The position numbers were made by a program, and so were the translations under genes. Below, in pieces: positions 53,122 to 63,300 of a DNA stretch of 64,000 nucleotides. Every line of letters starts with the position of its first letter. Position 1 is the first letter of the stretch. Source of the DNA: Candidatus Obscuribacterales bacterium (GTDB lineage: Bacteria; Cyanobacteriota; Vampirovibrionia; Obscuribacterales; Obscuribacteraceae); the NCBI GenBank assembly GCA_019752635.1, contig JAIELX010000012.1, forward strand, positions 1 to 64,000, in the 5' to 3' direction. Under the pieces are notes generated by a model, which had not been told where the DNA came from, ran no database searches, and saw nothing but the letters and a program-made list of their open reading frames with translations.

Positions 53122-54591
53122 ATGTCGATAATCCAAACCGAAACCACCCCCTCCAAGGAAAAGAAGCTCGTGAAAACTAGTGCAAGTTACAGTCTCACGC
53201 TTCGATTGAAGCTGGAAAACGCCTCTGGCACATTGGGCAAGGTGACTTCCCTTATCGGTGAACTGGGTGGCGACATCGGTGCAATCGACATTGTAGGTTT
53301 TGAGGGGCCGTGCACCGTCCGAGATATCACTATCAATGTGCGCGATGAGGCGCACGGAAAAAAGGTCATGGATGCGCTGAATGAACTCGATGGCATTCAG
53401 GTCCTCCATGTATCCGACCGCACATTCTTGATGCATCTGGGCGGGAAAATTCGCATGGCGAACAAAGTACCGCTGAAAACTCGTGACGATTTGTCCATGG
53501 CATACACGCCCGGAGTTGCTCGGGTCTGCATGGCGATTCATGACGAGCCGGAGAACGTCTACAAGCTGACCATCAAGCGCAATACCGTAGCCGTTGTCAC
53601 TGATGGCAGCGCGGTGCTCGGGCTCGGCAACATTGGACCGGAAGCGTCGCTGCCGGTGATGGAAGGCAAAGCGATGCTCTTTAAGGAATTCGGTAAAATT
53701 GACGCGTTCCCGATCGCGCTAGCCACGCAAGATAGCGAAGAAATCATCAAAGCGGTCAAAGCCATTGCACCTGTCTTTGGTGGAATCAATCTGGAAGATA
53801 TCTCGGCGCCACGGTGCTTTGAGATTGAAAGTCGATTGAAGAAAGAGCTGGACATTCCAGTTTTTCATGATGACCAGCACGGCACTGCTGTTGTGGTTCT
53901 AGCCGCAGTGATCAATGCGTTGAAGATCGTAAAGAAAGAACTGCGTGATCTGAAAATCGTTGTCACCGGCGTTGGTGCCGCAGGCGTTGCGTGTTCGAAG
54001 ATACTGTTGGCGGCCGGTGCGCGCAACTTGATCGGGTTCGATCGACAGGGCGCAATCTACAAAGGCCGCGGTGAACACATGAATTACATGAAGGAGTGGT
54101 TCGCTGAAAACACCAATCCAACAGGATTCACCGGTGGTGTCAGGGATGCTCTTGAAGGTGCTGATTTGTTCCTTGGTCTGTCGGGACCCGGCACCGTCGA
54201 CGCGGCTGATCTGGCCAGAATGAATCGCGATCCCATCGTGTTTGCGATGGCTAATCCTACACCGGAAGTTATGCCGGAGGATGCGGCACCTTATGTGCGC
54301 ATTATGGCGACCGGTCGGTCCGACTATCCTAATCAGATCAACAATGTGTTGTGCTTCCCCGGTATCTTCCGTGGAGCATTGGACTGTCATGCTACCGATA
54401 TCAATGAAGAAATGAAGCTCGCTGCGGCGGAGGCGATAGCGTCTGTCGTATCGCCCGCCGAGCTTTGCGAAGACTACATTATTCCGGGAGTATTCAATCC
54501 GAAAGTAGCTGAGGTAGTTGCTGCCGCCGTTGTCAAAGCTGCGTTCCACTCCGGAGTCGCCCGCAAGGACCGCCGCACCGTTCTGGATTGA
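53122..54591 (+). CDS. Malic enzyme with N-terminal ACT domain
   Basis: The product is 489 residues from ATG 53122. Residues about 22-100 form an ACT domain (SLTLRLKLENASGTLGKVTS, GPCTVRDITINVRDEAHGK), which usually binds an amino acid to regulate the enzyme. The catalytic part has YTPGVARVCMAI, the catalytic Tyr/Lys region VTDGSAVLGLGNIGPEASLP, metal-binding FHDDQHGTAVVVLAAV, the nucleotide fold VVTGVGAAGVACSKILLAAG and FAMANPTPEVMPEDA. It converts malate to pyruvate and CO2 with NAD(P)+. The short bacterial form with an ACT domain is known in various bacteria. It stands alone. Confidence 0.95.
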   Translation: MSIIQTETTPSKEKKLVKTSASYSLTLRLKLENASGTLGKVTSLIGELGGDIGAIDIVGFEGPCTVRDITINVRDEAHGKKVMDALNELDGIQVLHVSDRTFLMHLGGKIRMANKVPLKTRDDLSMAYTPGVARVCMAIHDEPENVYKLTIKRNTVAVVTDGSAVLGLGNIGPEASLPVMEGKAMLFKEFGKIDAFPIALATQDSEEIIKAVKAIAPVFGGINLEDISAPRCFEIESRLKKELDIPVFHDDQHGTAVVVLAAVINALKIVKKELRDLKIVVTGVGAAGVACSKILLAAGARNLIGFDRQGAIYKGRGEHMNYMKEWFAENTNPTGFTGGVRDALEGADLFLGLSGPGTVDAADLARMNRDPIVFAMANPTPEVMPEDAAPYVRIMATGRSDYPNQINNVLCFPGIFRGALDCHATDINEEMKLAAAEAIASVVSPAELCEDYIIPGVFNPKVAEVVAAAVVKAAFHSGVARKDRRTVLD

Positions 54592-54873
54592 GAGTCCGCG
54601 TCGCGACTTGTTGCCGGTCTCAGCTAACGCAAGCGAGTTGACCATCAGTATGATTCTAGGCGATTGCATCGTTCAGGATTAATGTGCCATGTTGACATGT
54701 CGCATTAAAGGCGGTACCCTGGTGTATAGAAACAGGTATCCGCAATTTCCCGGGAGCCTGGTACATCGCAGAATCCTTGATCTAACTCAAACAGCATCAG
54801 CTCGAAGATTGGGCTGCCTCGTCGTGCGAATTTTTTGCAGCGACGTTCGATTCGGGCTGTTAAAGGGGGCCCG
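54592..54873. other. Intergenic region upstream of the MerR/VWA operon
   Basis: About 280 bases with no convincing gene. AAAGGGGG at 54862-54869 is the likely ribosome-binding site for the next gene. Confidence 0.4.
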
Positions 54874-55605
54874 TTGGACGAATATACATTGGACGAATTG
54901 GCGGCGCAGTCCGGCTTCGACCGCCGCGTCATTCGCAGCTTTATCGAGCAGGGGCTCATGCGTGGACCTGACACACTGGGGCGCTATGCCCGATACACGC
55001 AGGCGCACTTGCTTCGGCTTCAGGCAATTAAGGAGCTGAAAGAGACCAAAGGAATGCAGCTGGCAGAAATTCGCCAGGCTCTCATGGTGATGAGCGAATC
55101 AGAATTGCGTTCGCTAACCGGCAGGCCAGCTGACGCGAGTCCCGCGCCTGCTGCTGATTCTGCTGCGGGCATGTCCGCCAAGACCGCTTTGGACTACATC
55201 CGAACCATCAATTACAAGATTGATGAGCCTGCGGTTGAGAGTCACGAGAAAGTTGATTTATCAGCGCTGTTTCAATTTCAGCTCGGTCCGTCGAACGAGT
55301 ACAACGGCGAGTTGAAAAACAGTTTCTTTGATTTGCCTCATCCGCCTCAACCAAACAACCAGTCTCGAGACGAGAGCCACACCGCCGGGGCAACTCCTAT
55401 AGAGCAACTTCTGCGGGAGCTGGAAAAAATTGTCGGTCCGGCGCGTATTCGCAAGCAATCCAAGAGTGAGTCATGGCACCGCATTGCGATCACTCCGGAC
55501 TTGGAATTTTCCGTGCGCGGTATTAACGATCCTGAGCAGTTGGCGCGATTGGAAAGGATTGCTGATTGCCTTCGTGAACTTCTCATGGGTGGCGCGTCAT
55601 CATGA
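54874..55605 (+). CDS. MerR-like DNA-binding protein
   Basis: The product is 243 residues from TTG 54874, four bases after AAAGGGGG; the longer frame from TTG 54835 overlaps the Shine-Dalgarno. The first 70 residues are a MerR-type winged helix: YTLDELAAQSGFDRRVIRSF, then IEQGLMRGPDTLGRYARYTQ and HLLRLQAIKELKETKGMQLA. A proline/alanine linker and an acidic region follow. The C-terminal block (about 190-240) has WHRIAITPDLEFSVRGINDP and QLARLERIADCLRELL, unlike the small effector domains of metal sensors. The stop overlaps the VWA gene by four bases (ATGA), so the two are coupled. Confidence 0.85.
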   Translation: MDEYTLDELAAQSGFDRRVIRSFIEQGLMRGPDTLGRYARYTQAHLLRLQAIKELKETKGMQLAEIRQALMVMSESELRSLTGRPADASPAPAADSAAGMSAKTALDYIRTINYKIDEPAVESHEKVDLSALFQFQLGPSNEYNGELKNSFFDLPHPPQPNNQSRDESHTAGATPIEQLLRELEKIVGPARIRKQSKSESWHRIAITPDLEFSVRGINDPEQLARLERIADCLRELLMGGASS

Positions 55606-56912
55606 GCAAGCAGTTGGAAGTTCATGGCTCGTTCGATCGCTTGCGGATTCGCGAAAGAGGACAATCAGTTCGTTATCTCGTTGTTGATGTGATTGCGCCC
55701 GAACTGGACAATGCGAAGAGCAAACGCCCGCCATTAAATGTAGCGATGGTGATCGATGCTTCCGGCTCCATGGGCGGTCCGCCGCTGGTTACTACGAAGA
55801 AAGCCGTTGACAGCGTGTGCAAGGGGCTTAGAGATGGAGACGTTTTATCCGTTGTGTCATTTGCCGAAGACGTCAGAGTTCATGTTGATGCTGTTGAACT
55901 GAGAGGCAATCGAAGGGACGCGCTGGATGCAATCGAAGCAATTCAGTCTCGTGGGCTTACCGATTTGGCGGGCGGTTGGCTCAAAGGGGCTGAATGTGTG
56001 GCGAAGGCAATGGAGAAACGATCCAATCTCCACAATCATGTTGTTCTGCTTTCCGATGGACATGCGAACAAGGGCATCGTTGAGCCACTAATCTTGGAGG
56101 GGCATGCCGACGAACTGCGCAAGCGCCATGTCTACACCTCGACCGTTGGTATTGGTAATGGTTATTCGAGTACACAGCTTGAGGCATTGGCTGAGTTCGG
56201 CGGCGGACGTATGCATGACGCCGAGAGCCCCGACGAAATTTTCGAGGTGGTTGTGGGCGAGCTGTCTGAACTCTCGCGCTGTGTAACCGACAACGTCGAG
56301 CTGATCCTGACATTCCCCGTCGGCTGTAAGGTCAACAATGTATCGCGATTTCCCATGGTAGTTGAGCAAAACAAAGTCCGCGTTTCACTCGGTTCGCTCG
56401 CTCCGTCGCAGAAAAAAACGACAGTTTTTCGTGTAACAGCACCATCGGGTAACATTGGCGCTCGTCTGGATTTCCAAGCCGGCGCCTCAGCTGTAGTGGC
56501 AGGCAAAGGGACTGTCACCTCAGAGGTCTCAAGCGCCGTCTTGTCCTATGCGGCTGAGCATCACAATTCTACCCAGCCGCGACTGGTTGACGTAGCGACA
56601 ACTGTAGCCAGAGTCTGGCAGGCTTCTGTGGTAAGGCGCGCCGTGGAGATAAACCGCATTGGCGATTTCGCCAAGTTGCAGTCCTATCTGGATCACGAAA
56701 TACTTTATCTCGCCCGCTACTGTGAAGGCCTTGCCAATGCGCGTTCCTTCCTGAACGAACTCGTCAAGCTTCGAGACGTAGCCGATCGTGATTGGGACGA
56801 ACGCTCGCGAAAGGATATTCAAATGTCAACGTATCAGTCCTTGCACGGATACAAGGACTTTCGCACCACCCAGCGCGGTCACTGGACGTCGAAGTTGCCG
56901 TCTGACGATTGA
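55602..56912 (+). CDS. VWA-domain protein coupled to a MerR-like regulator
   Basis: The product is 436 residues from ATG 55602. The von Willebrand A domain (about 45-215) has an intact MIDAS: DASGSMGG near residue 52, the Thr in GLTDLAGGW and the Asp in VLLSDGHANKGI. An all-beta domain follows (VELILTFPVGCKVNNVSRFP, KKTTVFRVTAPSGN), then C-terminal helices (ARVWQASVVRRAVEINRIGD). There is no signal peptide, so it is predicted cytoplasmic, as in the chaperone-like VWA proteins. The pairing with a MerR-type protein is unusual; the VWA protein may control the regulator or bring it to a target. It is convergent with the START-like gene (five bases). Confidence 0.9.
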   Translation: MSKQLEVHGSFDRLRIRERGQSVRYLVVDVIAPELDNAKSKRPPLNVAMVIDASGSMGGPPLVTTKKAVDSVCKGLRDGDVLSVVSFAEDVRVHVDAVELRGNRRDALDAIEAIQSRGLTDLAGGWLKGAECVAKAMEKRSNLHNHVVLLSDGHANKGIVEPLILEGHADELRKRHVYTSTVGIGNGYSSTQLEALAEFGGGRMHDAESPDEIFEVVVGELSELSRCVTDNVELILTFPVGCKVNNVSRFPMVVEQNKVRVSLGSLAPSQKKTTVFRVTAPSGNIGARLDFQAGASAVVAGKGTVTSEVSSAVLSYAAEHHNSTQPRLVDVATTVARVWQASVVRRAVEINRIGDFAKLQSYLDHEILYLARYCEGLANARSFLNELVKLRDVADRDWDERSRKDIQMSTYQSLHGYKDFRTTQRGHWTSKLPSDD

Positions 56913-56917
56913 CGAAG

Positions 56918-57574
56918 TTAGTTCGTGATGGCTTTGCCGGCAGTGGTGCGAGTAATCGAAGCGCTGAGATCGCGGAAGATAATCGGCATTGATTCTTTGA
57001 CGGCTTTGTGAGCCATCGCCGGAGGGAAAGGGAAACCCGCATCGACGTGCTTGGCGTAAGTCACCAATGTACGTTTTCCGTCATCCATCGATTCAAGCTT
57101 CCAGTAACCTTCATTGGATTTGAATGCTCCGCTGTGACGCTTCCATTCAATAGTCCCGGACGGTTGGCTTTCAGTAATGTGCAACACGTAGTCGACGGTG
57201 ATCGGTCCGACGCCGGTTTTTGCCGTGAAACCAACAAGATTATGTTGGTCTTGTACACGCTTCGACTTCTTGAGATAGCTAAAGTGGGTCGACGCGCCAT
57301 CGTAGTCGGTCAGAATCTTCCACACCTGGTCTTTGGTCGCATTCATAGCTTGCGTGCCAATGTGGAATTTTTTTCCGCCTATTTCATGCTCGGACATCGT
57401 CAGTTTGTCATAACAGACTGATGCCGAACTTGGTGCCGGACTCATAGCTAAAACTTCGGTGGGAGAGTTTCCTAGTTCTTTGGCTGAAACGTCAGTCGTG
57501 GAATAGGGCAGCGTAACAGTCGCAATTGCCAATGCGAAAAATGCTACGCGCACAGCGCCGGGGGTTCGCTGCAT
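56918..57574 (-). CDS. Secreted START/SRPBCC-like protein
   Basis: The product is 218 residues from ATG 57574, five bases after GAGG; an open frame further upstream is rejected. A signal peptide (VRVAFFALAIATVTLPYST and following) is followed by a lipid-binding START-like fold: SEHEIGGKKFHIGTQAMNAT, then WKILTDYDGASTHFSYLKKS, TGVGPITVDYVLHITESQP and GYWKLESMDDGKRTLVTYAK, which fit the polyketide-cyclase/SRPBCC pattern. Such proteins bind apolar ligands. It is probably periplasmic. No operon partner. Confidence 0.82.
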   Translation of the reverse strand: MQRTPGAVRVAFFALAIATVTLPYSTTDVSAKELGNSPTEVLAMSPAPSSASVCYDKLTMSEHEIGGKKFHIGTQAMNATKDQVWKILTDYDGASTHFSYLKKSKRVQDQHNLVGFTAKTGVGPITVDYVLHITESQPSGTIEWKRHSGAFKSNEGYWKLESMDDGKRTLVTYAKHVDAGFPFPPAMAHKAVKESMPIIFRDLSASITRTTAGKAITN

Positions 57575-57966
57575 AGATACCTCTAAATGTGTGTTTGTAC
57601 GAGGGAACAAAATTGGTGCGTACGGGCATCGCCTATAGAGATCTGTGACGTGGCAGCGATGCACATGTTCCCCCCGTCATGCACATTTAGGAAAACAATC
57701 ACCTTATTCCGAGAATGTGGCATTTTCCTGAAATGGTGCATTAAATCGCCGACTTATTGTGTGAGGAAAACCTGATAATTCAAGTTCTCGCACATTTGTG
57801 GACAGAGATTGGATCTTTTTACTGATATCTTTTCAACCTGCAAAACAATTTTTTGCCTCCTTGTAATCCTTCCGTCGTTTTTTTGTCCATCTGTTAGACG
57901 AAACGCTATAACTGCTTTGTAGCAGCTTGTTTGCGGGGGATTATCTCGTCTATTCCGGACAGCATA

Positions 57967-57981
57967 ACCGGACTATCCGGT
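57967..57981. promoter_or_regulatory. Inverted repeat ACCGGA-CTA-TCCGGT
   Basis: Six-base arms separated by three bases, with a further TCCGGA just upstream near 57955. This may be a second operator or an activator site. Confidence 0.35.
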
Positions 57982-58049
57982 CAGTTATTTAAGGACACGA
58001 AACTTAGTGGCTGCAGGGATTGTGCGTGCTCCTATGATAAACTGATAAA

Positions 58050-58067
58050 TGACGGACGCGTCCGTCA
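58050..58067. promoter_or_regulatory. 18-bp perfect palindrome, probable TetR-family operator
   Basis: TGACGGACGCGTCCGTCA is fully self-complementary and sits 73 bases upstream of the TetR-like ATG, directly after a possible -10 box. TetR-family regulators commonly bind such palindromes and repress their own operon, so autoregulation of the efflux operon is likely. Confidence 0.65.
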
Positions 58068-58139
58068 CTAATAGACTCCTCCCTTTCGCGAAACTTGCAG
58101 GTGCACCACATCTGGCATCACGCGCGCACTCGAGAAAAG

Positions 58140-58799
58140 ATGACAGTTAGCGATCGAAAAAGACCTGGTCGGCCTAAGGACGAGATGCTCACCGCCCGAC
58201 GCGAGGAAGAAATTCTCGCCGCCGCCACTCGTTACTTCGCGGTTGCCGGCTACCACAATGCAGACTTGCAGATGCTCGCCGATGAATTGGGCGTTGGCAA
58301 AGGCACTTTGTACCGATATTTTCGGACAAAAGAGGACCTGTTTCTGTCTAGTGTAGACAGAGGCATGCGCGAACTCCATTCCTATATAGAGGAACGAACT
58401 ACCGGAGTCGCAGATCCGATTGATCGCCTGCGAAACGCAGTGCGCGCATTTTTGTCTTTCTTTGACGGCAATCCGGAAATGGTTGAGTTGCTCATTCAAG
58501 AAAGAGCCGAGTTTCGCGATCGCCTTCAGCCGACCTACCTCAAGCACAGGGAAGCTAACATCGGTCCCTGGCAAGAGATGCTTCGAAAAGTCATCAATGA
58601 AGGGCGCATCAGGAAGATGCCCGTCAGCCGAATTACCGATGTACTGAGCAACCTCTTGTACGGAACAATTTTCACTCAACACTTTATGCGCAAGAAGGTT
58701 CCATTGGAACGACAAGCCGAAGATATTCTCGATGTTGTTTTTCTTGGTTTGCTTGACGAACAAGAGAGACATAAGCAATCCAGTACCGCTCACAAGTGA
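58140..58799 (+). CDS. TetR-family transcriptional regulator
   Basis: The product is 219 residues from ATG 58140; an upstream TTG (58095) would add 15 unlikely residues. The helix-turn-helix lies in the first 65 residues: REEEILAAATRYFAVAGYHN and LQMLADELGVGKGTLYRYFR, then TKEDLF. The C-terminal helical domain (about 70-210) binds an inducer and forms the dimer. An 18-bp palindrome lies 73 bases before the ATG. The adaptor and pump genes follow in the same direction, 33 and 9 bases apart, so this is the local repressor of the efflux operon. Confidence 0.93.
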   Translation: MTVSDRKRPGRPKDEMLTARREEEILAAATRYFAVAGYHNADLQMLADELGVGKGTLYRYFRTKEDLFLSSVDRGMRELHSYIEERTTGVADPIDRLRNAVRAFLSFFDGNPEMVELLIQERAEFRDRLQPTYLKHREANIGPWQEMLRKVINEGRIRKMPVSRITDVLSNLLYGTIFTQHFMRKKVPLERQAEDILDVVFLGLLDEQERHKQSSTAHK

Positions 58800-58832
58800 T
58801 TCACCGCATCTGGTGTCGAATCGGAGTTTAAT

Positions 58833-60305
58833 ATGCAGACCAACCGCCGCCCCGAAACACAATCTGAGAATCAATTTCAGTTGCCTGCGTGGCCGGGCCG
58901 AAATAGGTTCGTGGTTCCTGCCGTGGCTGCGGTGATTCTGATCGCGGCGATTGGTGGCTGTATCGCGGTTTTCTCCGGCAACAAGGGGACTAACATCGAA
59001 GCTACTGTCGTTGCTACCCCGCCCGTACTGACCGTAAATATTGAACGGGCAATCGTGAGACCGGTCAATCAGCAAATTCGAGTAACAGGTTCGGTGTGGG
59101 CGCGTGACCCGCTGGTCATCGCATGTGAAGCTAACGGCCTCCAGATTCAACAAGTCTTGGTGGACGAAGGGCATCAAGTCAAAAAGGGGCAGCCCCTTGC
59201 CATTCTCAATGGTTCCATATTGCGAGCTGAGTTAGAGCGCGAAAAGGCTTTGTTGGCTTCGAGCGAGGCTTCGCTCCAAAAGTCCTACCAACCTAATCGG
59301 CGTGAGGACATCAACGGTCTTCGCGCCGCAGTGGCGCAGGCGCGTGCAAACGCGGCGCAACAACATGCGGTGAGAGTGCAAGCGGAAGCGAATTTGGCAA
59401 ATGCTCGCAATAATGCCAAGCGCTACTCCGACCTGTTGGTTCAGGGCGCAGTCAGTGCACAGGAAGCCGAGTCAAAGGACACGACCGAGCGTGTTGCGCA
59501 GGCCGAGTTGAAGAATTCCGATGAGAAGATTCGTGCTGCCGACTTCATATTGAAGCAAGCAGAAGAGAGACTGTCGATGGCGGTGTCAGGCGGACGCCTT
59601 GAAGATGTGCAAATTGCCAGAGCGGAAGTGAACAAATCTCGCGCCAACGTCCACCGGTTGGAAGCTCTGTTGGCGCAAACCGTAGTGCGAGCTCCGAGCG
59701 ATGGTCTGATCACAAGGCGTGATGCGCACATTGGCGATAGCTCGACCTCCGGCAAGTCATTGTTCACTATGATTCGCGACAATCAAATTGAAATGCGCGC
59801 TCAAGTACCGGAGAAAGATCTCTCAGTACTGCACGCAGGGCTGCCTGTGATTATCAGTTCCGCATCGCTAGGTTCGAAAACAATTACCGGGCGCATTCGT
59901 GAAATAGGTTCGCATGTCGATCCCGACACCCGCTTGTGCACCGTGAAGATCGATGTTGATTTTAAATCGGGACTCAAACCCGGTATGTTTGCCGAAGGAA
60001 GAGTGAATCTAGAGAACTTTACCGCACTTACCGTTAGCTCAAGCGCGGTGATTAGTCGTGACGACAAGTATTTTGTGTTCGTCTTCGAAAAGCTTCCGCA
60101 GTCTCCTGCCGCAACGCCTCAAGCTTCTTCTGCATCGGCAGTTAAGCCGATGACTAACGGAATTGCTCGACTGCACTATGTTCTACCGGGCGCGCGAACG
60201 GGGAACTATACCGAGATTCGTGAAGGACTCAAAGATGGCGACGAGGTCGTAACCAGCGGGGCCGGCTTCATTAAGGACGGCGACACTGTCTCGGTAGGGC
60301 AATAG
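58833..60305 (+). CDS. RND efflux periplasmic adaptor subunit
   Basis: The product is 490 residues from ATG 58833 with GGAG six bases upstream. A membrane anchor (about 27-50, VVPAVAAVILIAAIGGCIAV) precedes a membrane-fusion-protein fold: the split lipoyl domain (DPLVIACEANGLQIQQVLVD then EGHQVKKGQPLAIL), a long alpha-hairpin with much coiled coil (about 125-275), VVRAPSDGLITRRDAHIGDS and the beta-barrel/membrane-proximal parts to GLKDGDEVVTSGAGFIKDGD. It links the inner-membrane pump to an outer-membrane channel. The alpha-hairpin is long. No outer-membrane channel gene is in the window. Confidence 0.93.
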   Translation: MQTNRRPETQSENQFQLPAWPGRNRFVVPAVAAVILIAAIGGCIAVFSGNKGTNIEATVVATPPVLTVNIERAIVRPVNQQIRVTGSVWARDPLVIACEANGLQIQQVLVDEGHQVKKGQPLAILNGSILRAELEREKALLASSEASLQKSYQPNRREDINGLRAAVAQARANAAQQHAVRVQAEANLANARNNAKRYSDLLVQGAVSAQEAESKDTTERVAQAELKNSDEKIRAADFILKQAEERLSMAVSGGRLEDVQIARAEVNKSRANVHRLEALLAQTVVRAPSDGLITRRDAHIGDSSTSGKSLFTMIRDNQIEMRAQVPEKDLSVLHAGLPVIISSASLGSKTITGRIREIGSHVDPDTRLCTVKIDVDFKSGLKPGMFAEGRVNLENFTALTVSSSAVISRDDKYFVFVFEKLPQSPAATPQASSASAVKPMTNGIARLHYVLPGARTGNYTEIREGLKDGDEVVTSGAGFIKDGDTVSVGQ

Positions 60306-60314
60306 GGCAGGAAG

Positions 60315-63300
60315 ATGAACTTTCGCAATCTCTCAGCTTGGTGCATCCTTCACCCGGTTCCACCGTTGGTTCTGTTTATCATTCTTACGGTCGGCGGGCT
60401 CGTCGCATTCTTCAGTCTTGGAATTGACGAAAGTCCAAACATAGACGTCCCGGCTGTTTCTGTCGCTGTAACCCAACCGGGTGCTTCGCCTGCTGAATTG
60501 GAATCCCAAGTTACGCGTCGCATCGAGGACGCCGTAGCCGGCTTGGGCAACATCAAACACATTACTTCGACCATCAACGAAGGCATATCTTCAACCATCA
60601 TCGAGTTTGAACTCGGCACGAACTCGGATCGAGCCACTAACGATGTTCGCAACGAAATTGCAAAAACTCGCCAGCAGTTACCACAGGGAATTGATGAACC
60701 AGTGGTTCAGAGGCTGGAGTTCACCGGTGGACCATTCGTGACCTACACCGTTAGCTCGCCGAAGAAATCTGTCGAGGAACTCAGCTGGCTGATCGATAAT
60801 GAAATTGCACGCTCTCTTCTGGCAGTCCCTGGTGTCGGGCAGGTTCAACGTTCTGGCGGTGTCGACCGAGAGATACGTCTTCATCTCAATCCTGCCCGGC
60901 TGGAAGCGCTTGGCGTGACTGCCGACATGGTTAGCACTCAGTTGCGATCGTTGAATATAAACTTGCCAGGCGGTCGTGGTGAGTTAGGTACGCAAGAACA
61001 GGCCATAAGAACCCTGGGAAGTGCGGCGACTATAGAGGCGCTCGCTGCCGCGCAAATCGCGCTTCCAAATGGCAAGTATGCCCGCCTGGACACTATTGGT
61101 ACCGTGACCGATAGCACGGCCGAACAGCGGCAGATAGCATTGTTAGACGGAAAGCCTGTTGTAGCCTTCTCTCTTGTGCGCAGTCCTGGCTCAAACATGG
61201 TGGACGTGGAAACAAAGGCGGACATTAAGTTAGAAGCACTGAAGAAGCTCTTGCCCAAGGATGTGTCGATTGAGCGTATTCGAAGCGAAGCGATCTTCGT
61301 GCATCAATCGTACGAATCTTGCTTAGAACACTTGATTCTTGGTGCCGTGCTCGCCGTTATAGTCATCTGGATGTTCTTGCGTGACTGGCGTGCTGCGGTG
61401 ATTTCCGCACTGGCTATGCCATTGTCCTTGATTCCAACTTTTGCCGTTATGAAGATGGTCGGCTTCACGCTCAACAATATGTCCTTGTTGGGCTTGTCGC
61501 TGGTTATCGGTGTGCTGGTCGACGACGCTATCGTCGAAATCGAGAACATCGTTCGGCACATGGGTTTCGGCAAGTCGCCCTATAAGGCGTCCCTGGATGC
61601 GGCCGATGAAATTGGATTGGCTGTTGTTGCAACAACTATGACTTTGATTGTGGTCTTCGTGCCTGTGGGCTTTATGGGTGGCATTCCCGGGCAGTTTCTC
61701 CGACAATTCGGGCTGACTGTAGCTGTAGCGGTCTTCTCATCGCTTCTTGTGGCGCGGATGTTGACTCCACTTATCGCTGCCTACTTCTTGAAGCCGGTGA
61801 AAGAAGATCACTCGCAGGGATGGATGGGTCGCACTTATGATCGCATTCTCGTAACGGCGCTTAAGCATAGAGTGATCACGATTATCGCCGGCGTGCTGTT
61901 CTTCGGCGTGGGTGTTGTACTGTTTCGAATGATGCCTACCTCCGTTATCGGCACGGTCGACCGAGGCGAAACGCTGTTAACCGTGGAACTGTCGCCAGGC
62001 AGCACTCTGGCTGATACGCGGTTGACGGTGGACCGCATCATTAACATCATGCGTGCGCGTCCTGAAGTCAAACAAGTATTTGCAACGGTCGGCGCACCCA
62101 TGGCAGGCAGAGGCAGGCAGGGCGGAAGTGCCGGCGAAGTGCACAAAGCCAACGTCTACATCATGCTGAAGCCTCGCGGGGAACGAAAGTTGTCTCAACA
62201 GGCGTTTGAGCAGGAAGTTCGCCCCTTGATCAGATCCGTCCCTGGCGCCCGTATGGCTTTTACGCGCGTCGGTGGTATCACTGGAAAACTGCGCGTTGTG
62301 CTCACAAGCAATGACGGCGTGGCGCTGGGTCGAGTAAGCGAGCAATTGGCGGATCAAATGCGAGCGATCAATGGTGTTTCTGACGTTGTATCGAGCGCTT
62401 CGCTTCAGAGACCCGAAATAGTGGTGAAACCCAATTTTGGTGCTGCTGCAGAGCAAGGCGTAGGAGTTCAGTCAGTTGCGCGTACCGCACAGATAGCGAC
62501 TTTGGGTGATATCGAGTCGGCTTTGCCGAAATTCAATCTTTCCGATAGGCAGATCAATATTCGAGTGCAGCTTGACCCTAGTCATAGGGAGGATATTGAA
62601 ACCATCAGAAACCTGCGCGTACTTGGAAAAGGTGGACGCCTGGTACCGCTTAGTTCAGTGGCCGACGTCAGTCTCGGGAGTGGACCGGCGCAGCTGAATC
62701 GACTTGATCGAGCGCGTCAGGTTACCATCGAAGCAAGCATGGCCCCCGGGCTGACCTTGGGCGATGCGCTGAACAAAGTGCATGCATTGCCGGCATACAA
62801 GAGCAAACCCGCTGAAGTTATCGACACTCCGTCTGGCGATGCGGAGATTCAGAAGGATATTTTTGGTGGCTTCGCTATTGCACTCGGCGGTGCCGTGTTG
62901 CTAATTTACGCTGTGCTAGTGTTACTGTTCAACGGGTTTCTTCACCCTCTGACAATCATGATGTCGCTGCCTCTTGCCCTTGGTGGAGCGCTTGTGGCTC
63001 TGGTCATGGCCGGACAGTCGTTGGGCTTCTATTCTCTCATCGGGATCGTGATGCTTATGGGATTGGTCACCAAGAATGCGATCTTGCTTGTGGAATATTG
63101 CCTGATGTCCATGCATGAGGGGACGCCAAGGTATGAGGCGCTGCTGGCAGCCGGACGCACAAGAATGAGACCAATCATGATGACCACAATTGCGATGATC
63201 GTAGGCATGATGCCGATAGCAATCGGCGTCGGAGCCGGCTCTGAAGCGCGACAACCCATGGCAATTTGCGTTATTGGTGGTCTCATTACTTCGACACTCC

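Larger units (their letters stand above)
57575..58139. other. Control region of the RND efflux operon
   Basis: This 565-bp gene-free stretch is AT-rich near 57840-57900 and includes two inverted repeats (57967-57981 and 58050-58067) near the efflux regulator. A possible promoter pair is TTGTGC (58020-58025) and GATAAA (58044-58049), 18 bases apart, abutting the second palindrome. Confidence 0.5.

Noticed and set aside
53899..54669. 256-residue minus-strand frame
   Set aside because: It is antisense to the malic enzyme.
58068..59177. 369-residue minus-strand frame
   Set aside because: It is antisense to the TetR-like regulator and the adaptor, both with clear domains.
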